Shown here: positions 1 to 6,176 of the stretch, piece after piece | Layout of the letters: each line of letters opens with the position of its first letter | Numbering within the stretch: position 1 is the stretch's first letter | Assembly: GCA_041483455.1 (NCBI GenBank) | Contig: JBGPFS010000064.1 | Coordinates: 1 to 11,325 of the forward strand | From: JBGPFS01 sp041483455 | GTDB lineage: Bacteria; Chloroflexota; Limnocylindria; Limnocylindrales; CSP1-4 | Direction of reading: 5' to 3' | DNA: 11,325 bases | The notes under the pieces: generated by a model | What the model saw: the letters and a program-made list of their open reading frames with translations, nothing else | Database searches by the model: none | What the model was told of the DNA's origin: nothing | Made by a program: the position numbers and the translations under genes

Positions 1-855
1 CGCGAGATGCTCGACGCCCTGTGGGACCTGGTCTGGGCCGGCGAGGTCACGAACGACACCTTCGGCCCGCTCCGGGCGCTACGCTGGGCCCGCCCGGCAG
101 CGGGGCGCCGGCCGCGTCCGGGCCGCCTCACGAGCCTCGGACCCCCGGAGGCAGCCGGCCGCTGGTCGCTCGTCGACGAGACCGCCGCGCCGGCCGCTGC
201 GCCGGGCGAGACCACGGCGCGGCTCCACGCGATCGCCCTGGCGCTCCTCGACCGACACGGCATCGTGACCCATGAGGCGGTCGTGGCCGAGGGCGTGGCC
301 GGCGGCTTCGCCGCGGTCTACCCGATCCTGCGGGCGATGGAGGAATCCGGCCGGATCCGGCGCGGCTACTTCATCGACGGCCTCGGCGCGGCGCAGTTCG
401 CGCTCGGCGGGGCGCTTGAGCGGCTTCGCTCGGTGCGCGAGTCGGCCGAGGCGCCCGGCCGAGCGCGGGTCCATCTCCTCGCGGCCGCGGATCCCGCGAA
501 CCCGTACGGTGCCGCGCTTGCCTGGCCCCGCCGGGACGAGGCGGACCGGCGGCCGTTCTCCCGTGCGGCGGGCGCCTACGTCGTCCTCGTCGACGGCGCC
601 GCGGTCCTCTTCCTCGAGCGTGGCGGTCGTTCGCTCCAGGCGTTCCGGGCCGCGGACGACCCGACCGTCGGCGACCTCGCCATCCGGGCCCTGGGCGGCC
701 TCGTGGCCGATCGCCGCGTCCGCGAGCTGCTCATCGCCAGGGTCGACGGCGAGCCTGTCGCCGGTTCACCGTGGCGAGCGAGGCTCCTGGCCGCCGGCTT
801 CGTCGTCGGCTACCGCGGCCTCGTCCTGCGCCCCCGTGGGACCGTGGCCCCGTAG
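1..855 (+). CDS. lhr: Lhr-family ATP-dependent helicase, C-terminal part (5' end outside window)
   Basis: This is the C-terminal portion (284 codons in view) of a large Lhr-type superfamily 2 DNA helicase. The frame is open from base 1, so the gene starts upstream of the window. The visible part is the post-core region of Lhr, with winged-helix-like character. It opens with LWDLVWAGEVTNDTFGPLRA, a block I recognise from Lhr C-termini. Next come a helical segment (HGIVTHEAVVAEGVAGG, then RRGYFIDGLGAAQFAL) and the block DPANPYGAALAWP, followed by VVLVDGAAVLFLERGGRSL. The ATPase motifs (Walker A, DExH) would lie upstream and are not visible. Lhr proteins of bacteria and archaea are ATP-driven 3'-5' translocases linked to DNA repair. 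The TAG stop at 853-855 also forms the first half of a possible -10 box for the next gene. The family call is strong; the exact role is inferred. Confidence 0.88.
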   Translation, partial: REMLDALWDLVWAGEVTNDTFGPLRALRWARPAAGRRPRPGRLTSLGPPEAAGRWSLVDETAAPAAAPGETTARLHAIALALLDRHGIVTHEAVVAEGVAGGFAAVYPILRAMEESGRIRRGYFIDGLGAAQFALGGALERLRSVRESAEAPGRARVHLLAAADPANPYGAALAWPRRDEADRRPFSRAAGAYVVLVDGAAVLFLERGGRSLQAFRAADDPTVGDLAIRALGGLVADRRVRELLIARVDGEPVAGSPWRARLLAAGFVVGYRGLVLRPRGTVAP

Positions 856-858
856 AAT
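853..858 (+). promoter_or_regulatory. Putative -10 box TAGAAT of the amidotransferase gene
   Basis: TAGAAT fits the TAnnnT consensus and ends 8 nt before the ATG at 867, which would start transcription at or next to the start codon. It overlaps the stop codon of the upstream helicase gene. I see no convincing -35 box. Read-through from the helicase gene is the alternative. Confidence 0.35.
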
Positions 859-866
859 CGCCGCCC

Positions 867-1574
867 ATGTGCGAGCACTTCATCGCCCGCTCCGCGCGGC
901 CGTTCGCGATCGCCGAGCTGCTCCCGTTCGCCGAGAAGCTCGAGCGCTTCGGGCTGGCCGGGTTCGGCTGGGGGGCTGCCTGGCTCGCCTCCGACGGTCG
1001 TCTCGCGACCCACCGCGACATCCGGGCGTTCCGCGACGACCCGGGCCGCGACGCGGTCGGGGCGAACGAGACGACGAGCCTCCTCGTCCACCTCCGCCGC
1101 CCGTCCAGACTGTCGACGCTCGGGCTCGCCGACACGCAGCCGTTCCTCGACCCGGCGGGCCGGTTCGCGTTCAGCCACAACGGCGACCTGCGCGACTTCG
1201 CGCCCTGGCGGCGGCGCTACCAGGCCGCCGGTCGGATCGCCGGCCGGGCGGACACGGAGGTCGGGGCCCGCTGGCTCGAGGACGCCTGGGATCCGGCCGA
1301 GCCGGCCAGCCACCTCCTCGGGACCCTGCACGACACGTTCGGCGGGCAGTCCAACCTGGCCATCCTGGCGGCCGACGGGACGCCCCACCACTACGCCGGC
1401 AACCGCGAGAACCCGGTCTTCACCTTCCGGCTCGGAGAGATCCGGGTCGCCTCGACCGGGATCTACTCGCTCGACCGATCGCTCTTCCGGTTCGTCTGCC
1501 CGGCCGCCACGGAACGGCGCCTCGTGCCGCTCCACTCGACGGCGAGCCTCACGGCCGACGGCGGGGCGGGGTAG
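867..1574 (+). CDS. Class II glutamine amidotransferase-like protein
   Basis: A 235-residue protein with the N-terminal nucleophile (Ntn) fold of class II glutamine amidotransferases. Members hydrolyse glutamine or a related amide using an N-terminal cysteine exposed when the initiator Met is removed. Supporting features are Met-Cys at residues 1-2, a glycine-rich strand FGWGAAW (33-39), LLVHLRRPS (72-80), TQPF (90-93), the characteristic SHNGDL (103-108), RADTEV (127-132) and NLAILAADG (163-171). I chose the ATG at 867 because it places Cys at position 2; an in-frame upstream start at 771 would overlap the helicase and bury the nucleophile. No synthase or acceptor domain is attached, so this is a stand-alone member of the YafJ/EgtC-like size class and its acceptor substrate is unknown. 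It lies 11 bp after the helicase gene. No Shine-Dalgarno sequence is evident. Confidence 0.85.
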   Translation: MCEHFIARSARPFAIAELLPFAEKLERFGLAGFGWGAAWLASDGRLATHRDIRAFRDDPGRDAVGANETTSLLVHLRRPSRLSTLGLADTQPFLDPAGRFAFSHNGDLRDFAPWRRRYQAAGRIAGRADTEVGARWLEDAWDPAEPASHLLGTLHDTFGGQSNLAILAADGTPHHYAGNRENPVFTFRLGEIRVASTGIYSLDRSLFRFVCPAATERRLVPLHSTASLTADGGAG

Positions 1575-1629
1575 TCGAGCCGCAACGTCCGACCGTTCCG
1601 GGCGTCTTCCCTGCGAGTCGACCCGGACG

Positions 1630-1635
1630 TACGAT
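1630..1635 (+). promoter_or_regulatory. Putative -10 box TACGAT upstream of the first MFS gene
   Basis: TACGAT matches TAnnnT. It is preceded, with a 17-nt spacer, by TTCCCT (1607-1612) as a weak -35 candidate. A transcript from here would have a leader of about 45 nt, consistent with the purine-rich AGGCGAGGG at about 1675-1683 serving as ribosome binding site for the ATG at 1689. The rest of the 114-bp gap shows nothing else clear. Confidence 0.35.
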
Positions 1636-1688
1636 GCCCCGGTCCACTGGCCGACCGGTCCAGCCAGCACGGCCAGGCGAGGGATCGA

Positions 1689-3011
1689 ATGGACACGACG
1701 CCGCCAGGCCCCGAGGCCGTCCTCGAGGAGGCCGGCGCCCGGCCGACGAAGCTCCTCCCGAACCTCCAGCTCGTCCGGCTCTCGCTGTACTGGCTCGGCC
1801 TGTCGTCGATCTTCGCCGGCGTCGGCCAGATCCTGCAGGGCCGGATCCAGTTCACCGGGCTCGTGGCGCCGGGACGCGAGGGCGAGGCGCTCTTCGGGGT
1901 CAACGTCGTCGGCGCGCTCGTGGCCATCGCGGTCCAGCCGACGGTCGGCTCGATCAGCGACTACACGGCCAGCCGGTGGGGGCGCCGGAAGCCGTACATC
2001 CTGATCGGCTCGATCCTCGACCTGCTCTTCCTGGCCGGCCTGGCGACCTCGAACAGCCTGCTCTCGATCGCGGTCTTCATGCTCCTGCTCCAGTTCAGCT
2101 CGAACTTCGCCCAGGGGCCGTTCCAGGGCTACGTGCCGGACCTCGTGCCGGCGCCGCAGGTCGGTCTGGCGAGCGCGCTCGTCGGGCTGATGCAGGTCCT
2201 GGGCAACGTGGCGGGGTTCCTGGTCGGGGCCGTCGCGGTGGCCACGGACCAGTTCGGGTTCGGCCTGCTCGCCCTGGGGCTCCTCGAGATCACCACGATG
2301 CTGAGCGTGGTCATCCGGGTCGACGAGGGCCGGAAACCGAAGTCGCGCGCCGGCCGAAGCTGGCTCGCGATCGCCCGCGAGGCCTGGGGGACCGACATCC
2401 TCCGCGAGCGAAGCTACGTCTGGCTGGTCGCGTCGCGGCTGTTCATCATCATGGCCGGCGCGCTGCTCACGAACCACGTCATCTTCTACCTGCACCAGGC
2501 CCAGGGGCTCACCCAGTCGCAGACGGGGCCGCCGCAGGTCGTGATGCTCGCCGTCGTGGCGCTCGGCAACATCCTGGCCGTGGTGCCCGCCGCCCGGATC
2601 TCCGACCGGGTCGGCCGGAAGCCGGTGATCTACGTCAGCTGCGGGATCGGGGCGGGCGGCGTCGGGCTCGTCGCGGTCGCGCCGTCCGTGCCGATCGCGA
2701 TCGTGGGCGCTGGCGTGTTCGGAGTCTCGGCCGGGATGTTCCTGGCGGTCGACTGGGCGCTCATGACCGACATCATCCCGAAGGCGTCGTCGGGTCGCTA
2801 CATGGGTCTCTCGAACCTCGCGACGGGGTCGGCAGGCACGCTCGCCCAGATGATCGGCGGGGCGCTGGTCATGGACCTGGTGAACAACGTGGCCGGATAC
2901 GGGACCGGGCCGCGCGCCACGATGGGACTGGGGGTCGTCTGCTACGCCTTCGGGGCGCTCCTCCTGCGCCGTGTCGTCGAGCCGCCGCGGCCCGGCGGGG
3001 CGGCCGGCTAG
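1689..3011 (+). CDS. MFS transporter, SLC45/GPH sugar-transporter-like
   Basis: A 440-residue integral membrane transporter with about 12 predicted hydrophobic segments in two halves, separated by a charged central loop (RVDEGRKPKSRAGRSW). The first-half signature loop reads SISDYTASRWGRRKPYI, resembling the (S)D.T.SRWGRR(K/R)P motif of SLC45 and glycoside-pentoside-hexuronide-type carriers. The second-half equivalent is RISDRVGRKPVIY. The late block VDWALMTDIIPKASSGRYMG, ahead of SNLATGSAGTLAQ, also matches bacterial SLC45-like permeases. These carriers usually move sugars or related small polar solutes with protons or sodium; the substrate cannot be read here. The start at 1689 is supported by AGGCGAGGG just upstream. 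The 3' end overlaps the convergent GT87-like gene by 4 bp. Superfamily membership is certain; the SLC45-like assignment rests on motif resemblance. Confidence 0.88.
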   Translation: MDTTPPGPEAVLEEAGARPTKLLPNLQLVRLSLYWLGLSSIFAGVGQILQGRIQFTGLVAPGREGEALFGVNVVGALVAIAVQPTVGSISDYTASRWGRRKPYILIGSILDLLFLAGLATSNSLLSIAVFMLLLQFSSNFAQGPFQGYVPDLVPAPQVGLASALVGLMQVLGNVAGFLVGAVAVATDQFGFGLLALGLLEITTMLSVVIRVDEGRKPKSRAGRSWLAIAREAWGTDILRERSYVWLVASRLFIIMAGALLTNHVIFYLHQAQGLTQSQTGPPQVVMLAVVALGNILAVVPAARISDRVGRKPVIYVSCGIGAGGVGLVAVAPSVPIAIVGAGVFGVSAGMFLAVDWALMTDIIPKASSGRYMGLSNLATGSAGTLAQMIGGALVMDLVNNVAGYGTGPRATMGLGVVCYAFGALLLRRVVEPPRPGGAAG

Positions 3012-3976
3012 GAGGGCCGACCCTCTCGGGTCGTTCCTGCTGTCGGCAGGCCGACGAATGCACGGATCCCGACACGGAGAGCCCGTCGCTCCCCGGCGGG
3101 GTCGGCGGCCCACCGTCGGCGGAGCGTGACCAGCCACGGCCCGAACGAGCGGGCGAGTCCAGGCCAGCGGCGCGGGCCGAGCCGCTCGAGCGCGTCGGTG
3201 TGGCACCAGAGCCAGGGAACGGCGGCCCACAGGAGCGCCAGGTAGTCGAGCCGGATCGGTCGCGTCCCGAAGCCGAAGACCGCCTGGACCTGGATGATCG
3301 TGAGGGGCAGGGTGGCCAGGCTGAGCGCCCCCGCGACGGCCAGCCAGCCCAGTCCCCAGGCGCGTGCGCGCGGCGCGAGGAGCAGCCAGAACGGCGCCGG
3401 GATCCATTTCATCCAGGTGGCGAGCGCCCACAGGGCGCCCGACCAGCGCGGTCCAACGAGCTGGGCCGACCAGAGCCCGAGCGCGAGCAGCAGGGTGATG
3501 TTGCCGGTGTCGAGGTTCGCGGCGATCGGGAAGCTCAGGAGGCCGAAAGCGACCGCGGTCGCGAGCGGTCGCTGCCGGTACGCCCAGTGGATCGACCAGA
3601 GGAGCGCCACGATCGCCCCGCCGCGCCAGACGTACCAGGCCACGTCCCACGGCAGGAGCGCCCACGGGGCGAAGAGGGGGAGCATCCACGGGGCGTAGAC
3701 ATAGGGCAGGAACGGACCGGCCGGGTGGTACGGGTCGCCGCCGTTGAGCCAGATCCGGACGGCCGCCCAGTAGGCCCGGGCGTCCGAGCCGGCGGGCTCA
3801 CCGCGGGCGATCAGGCCGGCGCCGAACGAGCCGAACACCACGACGAGGATCGCGATCGCGGCGATCCGGCGCGGCTCGCCGAGCCTCGATACCTCCCGCC
3901 GGAGCGCGCGCCGGATGACCTCGACCCGGCGGTCGAGGCGGGACCCGGCCCTTCGGTCGACGGACAGCGACGGCAT
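3008..3976 (-). CDS. GT87 (DUF2029)-like polytopic membrane glycosyltransferase
   Basis: A 322-residue membrane protein. It has an Arg-rich cytoplasmic N-terminus (residues 1-37), a first hydrophobic segment (38-57), and then a loop with SDARAYWAAVRIWLNGGDPY. That loop matches the GT87/DUF2029 pattern, in which an acidic residue in the first extracytoplasmic loop (Asp58 in mycobacterial PimE) is essential; Asp65 is the likely counterpart. Further hydrophobic segments follow (APWMLPLFAPWALLP, AIVALLWSIHWAY, ATAVAFGLLSFPIAANLDTGNITLLLALG in pieces, FWLLLAPRARAWG, LDYLALLWAAVPWLW). GT87 enzymes use polyprenyl-phosphate sugars to extend lipid-linked glycans outside the membrane. The protein is shorter than usual for the family (about 400 residues), with a soluble, Arg-rich C-terminus from about residue 250. 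It may be a short or diverged member. It is transcribed divergently from the M20 peptidase gene. Confidence 0.75.
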   Translation of the reverse strand: MPSLSVDRRAGSRLDRRVEVIRRALRREVSRLGEPRRIAAIAILVVVFGSFGAGLIARGEPAGSDARAYWAAVRIWLNGGDPYHPAGPFLPYVYAPWMLPLFAPWALLPWDVAWYVWRGGAIVALLWSIHWAYRQRPLATAVAFGLLSFPIAANLDTGNITLLLALGLWSAQLVGPRWSGALWALATWMKWIPAPFWLLLAPRARAWGLGWLAVAGALSLATLPLTIIQVQAVFGFGTRPIRLDYLALLWAAVPWLWCHTDALERLGPRRWPGLARSFGPWLVTLRRRWAADPAGERRALRVGIRAFVGLPTAGTTREGRPS

Positions 3977-3996
3977 CGGCCCGGCGATTCTCGCAT

Positions 3997-4026
3997 GCCC
4001 GGATCCGGGCCCGGACCTGAACAGGT
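3997..4026. promoter_or_regulatory. Overlapping palindromes between divergent genes (possible operator)
   Basis: A perfect 14-bp palindrome GCCCGGATCCGGGC (3997-4010) overlaps a perfect 12-bp palindrome TCCGGGCCCGGA (4004-4015). An interrupted inverted repeat, ACCTG-AA-CAGGT (4015-4026), follows directly. The element begins 21 bp upstream of the GT87-like start codon and lies about 65 bp upstream of the M20 start, a sensible position for a regulator of one or both genes. GC-rich DNA produces such palindromes readily, so function is only suggested. Confidence 0.35.
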
Positions 4027-4078
4027 TCGCGCCACGCTCAGGGCGCTCGCCGCCTTCCTTCGCGTTCGTCCTGGTCGC

Positions 4079-4084
4079 TATGCT
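4079..4084 (+). promoter_or_regulatory. Putative -10 box TATGCT of the M20 peptidase gene
   Basis: TATGCT ends 6 nt before the ATG at 4091, and no good Shine-Dalgarno sequence lies between, as expected for a leaderless transcript. TTCCTT at 4055-4060 (18-nt spacer) is a weak -35 candidate. Confidence 0.45.
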
Positions 4085-4090
4085 CGGGGC

Positions 4091-5350
4091 ATGACATCGC
4101 TCCAGCTACCCGGTTCCGCCGTCACCGCCGAGGAGCTCGAGGAGATCGAGGAGATCGTCCAGGACGAGCTCCCGGCCTACCTCGAGGACCTCTCGACCCT
4201 GGTCAACGTCGACTGCGGGAGCTACACCAAGGCCGGCGTCGACCGGGTCGGCGCCTGGACGGCGCGCTTCCTGGAACGGCTGGGAGCCGACGTGGTGAGC
4301 CATCCGCACGAGACCCTCGGCGAGACCGTCGTGGCCACCTTCCACGGCCTGGCGGGCGGACCGCGGGCCCTCCTCATCGGGCACCTCGACACGGTCTTCC
4401 CGGACGGGACGGCCCGGGCCCGACCGTTCCGGGTCGAGAGCGGGATCGCTCACGGGCCCGGCGTCACCGACATGAAGTCCGGCCTGCTGGTCGGGATGTA
4501 CGCGATCCTCGCGCTCCTCGCGCTCGGCGAGGGGAACGACGAGGAGGCGGCGGCGACCGGCGTGCTCCCGTTCGAGACCCTGGTCTACGTCGCGAATCCG
4601 GACGAGGAGATCGGCTCGCCGAGCAGCAGCCCGATCATCCGCGACCTCGCCCTCCAGAGCGACGTCTGCTTCGTCCTCGAGTGCGCCCGGGCGAACGGCG
4701 ACATCGTCTCGGCCCGCAAGGGGACCGTGGACCTCCGCCTGACCGTCCACGGCCGGGCCGCCCATGCCGGCGTCGAGCCTGAGAAGGGTCGGAGCGCGGT
4801 CCTCGCGGCGGCCCACCTGGTCACCGCCATCCATGCGCTCAACGGTCGCTGGCCGGGCGTCACCTGCAACGTCGGGGTGATCGCCGGGGGCACCCGTCCG
4901 AACGTCGTCGCAGAGGAGGCGACGCTCGAGATCGACCTCCGGGCGACGGCTCGCGAGCAGCTCGAGGCGGCCGAGATGGAGATCCGCGCCCTCTGCGCTG
5001 CGCCGGCCGTCCCGGACGTGACGGTCACGATCGAGGAGACCGGGCGCCACTGGCCGATGGAGAAGCTCGAGCGATCCGGGCGACTGGTCGAGCACGCGGT
5101 CGCGATCGCCGGGCAGCTCGGCTTCGGGCTGGCCGACGCGTCGACGGGCGGAGCGTCCGACGCGAACACGACCTCGGGCCTGGGGGTGCCGACGCTCGAC
5201 GGGCTCGGTCCGATCGGCGGCAACGACCACTCGCCGAACGAGTACCTCGAGATCGACTCGATCGTCCCGCGGACGACGCTCCTGGCGGGACTCCTCCTGG
5301 CCGTGGCCCGCGACCCGCTCGTGGCGAGTTGGCGGCCGCACCGAGCGTGA
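4091..5350 (+). CDS. M20 family metallopeptidase, carboxypeptidase G2-like
   Basis: A 419-residue dinuclear zinc hydrolase of the M20 family. The closest pattern I recognise is carboxypeptidase G2 (glutamate carboxypeptidase), which removes C-terminal glutamate or similar residues from N-acylated substrates. All expected metal and catalytic positions are present: His98 and Asp100 in GHLDT, the bridging Asp127 in GPGVTDMKSG, the catalytic base and ligand Glu172-Glu173 in NPDEEIGS, Glu197 in VLECAR, and His380 in GGNDHSPNEY. His225 in GRAAHAG lies in the dimerisation (lid) domain, about residues 205-320. No signal peptide is visible, so it is probably cytoplasmic. The ATG at 4091 gives a normal family length; the frame stays open far upstream only because of GC bias. 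The TGA stop overlaps the next gene's ATG (TGATG), implying coupling with the Rid-like protein. The substrate is not determined. Confidence 0.92.
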   Translation: MTSLQLPGSAVTAEELEEIEEIVQDELPAYLEDLSTLVNVDCGSYTKAGVDRVGAWTARFLERLGADVVSHPHETLGETVVATFHGLAGGPRALLIGHLDTVFPDGTARARPFRVESGIAHGPGVTDMKSGLLVGMYAILALLALGEGNDEEAAATGVLPFETLVYVANPDEEIGSPSSSPIIRDLALQSDVCFVLECARANGDIVSARKGTVDLRLTVHGRAAHAGVEPEKGRSAVLAAAHLVTAIHALNGRWPGVTCNVGVIAGGTRPNVVAEEATLEIDLRATAREQLEAAEMEIRALCAAPAVPDVTVTIEETGRHWPMEKLERSGRLVEHAVAIAGQLGFGLADASTGGASDANTTSGLGVPTLDGLGPIGGNDHSPNEYLEIDSIVPRTTLLAGLLLAVARDPLVASWRPHRA

Positions 5351-5808
5351 TGGGCGTGGCGGACGAGAACGCTGAGCGTGGCGGGGGTCCTCCGGGCTCC
5401 GGCGAGGACCCGTCCGCCGGTGTCCCTCGTCGCCGGCTCATCTCGTCGGGCGGCCCGTGGGAGGTGCCGCACGGCTACAGCCGGGCGGTCGCGGTGGGCG
5501 ATCGCTGCTGGGTCGCCGGGACCACGGACGCCGGTCCCGATGGCCGCTCCCGGCACCCGGGCGATGCCGGCGCGCAGGCCGTGGCCGCTCTCGACACGAT
5601 CGAATGGGCGCTGGGTGAGGCGGGGTTCGGGCTCGCCGACGTGGTCAGGACCCGGATCTTCGTGACCTCGATGGCCGAGGCCGCCCGGGTCCTGGAGGTC
5701 CACGGAGCGCGCTTCGGGGCGATCCGTCCGGCCGCGACGATCGTCGAGGTCGGGGCGCTCATCGATCCGAGCCTCCTCGTCGAGATCGAGGCGGAGGCGA
5801 TCCGCTGA
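5350..5808 (+). CDS. RidA-like (YjgF/YER057c/UK114 family) protein lacking the key arginine
   Basis: A 152-residue Rid-superfamily protein. A Gly/Pro/charged N-terminal extension (about residues 1-27) precedes a normal Rid domain: ISSGGPWE (31-38), YSRAVAVGDRCWVAGTTD (43-60), ALDTIEWALGEAGF (80-93), DVVRTRIFVTSM (97-108) and RPAATIVEVGALIDP (126-140). Canonical RidA hydrolyses reactive enamine/imine intermediates of amino acid metabolism and needs Arg105 in a P-A-R-S motif. Here that position aligns with Ala129 (P-A-A-T), so classical imine deaminase activity is doubtful and membership of one of the Rid subfamilies without this arginine is likely. I chose the ATG at 5350 because it overlaps the peptidase stop (TGATG); a TTG at 5329 or a GTG at 5356 are alternatives. 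It probably forms a two-gene operon with the M20 peptidase. Confidence 0.85.
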   Translation: MGVADENAERGGGPPGSGEDPSAGVPRRRLISSGGPWEVPHGYSRAVAVGDRCWVAGTTDAGPDGRSRHPGDAGAQAVAALDTIEWALGEAGFGLADVVRTRIFVTSMAEAARVLEVHGARFGAIRPAATIVEVGALIDPSLLVEIEAEAIR

Positions 5809-5811
5809 GGA

Positions 5812-5834
5812 CGCGGCCCGGCGGGCAGGCCGCG
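5812..5834. terminator. GC-rich inverted repeat between convergent genes
   Basis: CGCGGCC (5812-5818) and GGCCGCG (5828-5834) form a perfect 7-bp stem with a 9-nt loop. It fills the 35-bp gap between the stops of the convergent Rid-like and azlD genes. No T-tract follows on either strand, so it could be a weak bidirectional terminator or an mRNA 3'-end stabiliser. Confidence 0.35.
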
Positions 5835-5843
5835 GGCCCTGAC

Positions 5844-6176
5844 CTACGCCGCCAGCCCCGTCGCACGGGCGAGCGCCACGAGGACCACCCCCAGCGCCAG
5901 ACCCAGCAACAGGTTCTTGCGCCACGCCATGACACCGACGGAGGCGATGACCGCCAGCCACTCGACGCCGATGTGGAAAGCCGGCTTGCCGCCCGGGGAG
6001 ACGACCGTGACGTTCACGGCCGCGAGCGCCGCGAGGACCGCCGGCCCGACGAGCTGGAGGTAGTCGAGCGCCCGGCGCGGCAGGCGCTCGATCCCCGGGA
6101 TGAGCAGCGGGATGGCCCGCGATGGGTAGGTGACCGCGGCCATCAGGATCGCCAGGAGCACGAGCTGGACGCTCAC
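5844..6176 (-). CDS. azlD: AzlD-family branched-chain amino acid transport subunit
   Basis: A 110-residue, highly hydrophobic protein matching the small AzlD subunit of the AzlCD two-component exporter, which removes branched-chain amino acids (and some analogues) from the cell. It has three to four membrane segments: LVLLAILMAAVTYPSRAIPLL, including the family-typical TYPSRAIPLL; LQLVGPAVLAALAAVNV; EWLAVIASVGVMAW; and LLLGLALGVVLVALA. The start is a GTG at 6176-6174 that overlaps the azlC TGA stop (GTGA, 4 bp), indicating translational coupling and probably matched amounts of the two subunits. No internal ATG would leave the first membrane segment intact. The gene ends facing the convergent Rid-like gene. 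Confidence 0.9.
   Translation of the reverse strand: MSVQLVLLAILMAAVTYPSRAIPLLIPGIERLPRRALDYLQLVGPAVLAALAAVNVTVVSPGGKPAFHIGVEWLAVIASVGVMAWRKNLLLGLALGVVLVALARATGLAA

Noticed and set aside
810..3689. A 959-codon antisense open frame
   Set aside because: It is an Arg/Asp/Pro-rich shadow of the amidotransferase and MFS genes and of the GT87-like gene in another frame. Long stop-free antisense frames are expected at this GC content.
272..4090. A frame open for over 3.8 kb upstream of the M20 peptidase, in phase with it (apparent 1,692-residue protein)
   Set aside because: It crosses four well-supported genes in other frames, and its translation is Arg/Pro/Gly/Ser-rich low-complexity sequence typical of off-frame GC-rich DNA. 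Only the part from 4091 matches a protein family.
5312..5349. TTG start at 5329 for the Rid-like protein
   Set aside because: It would add seven residues with no family match and overlap the peptidase by 22 bp. The ATG in the TGATG junction is simpler.
1570..6069. GGTAGTCGAGC occurring near 1570, 3241 and 6059
   Set aside because: Two copies are explained by Leu-Asp-Tyr codons in minus-strand genes and one overlaps a stop codon. Spacing and context are unrelated, so I treat it as coincidence rather than a dispersed element.
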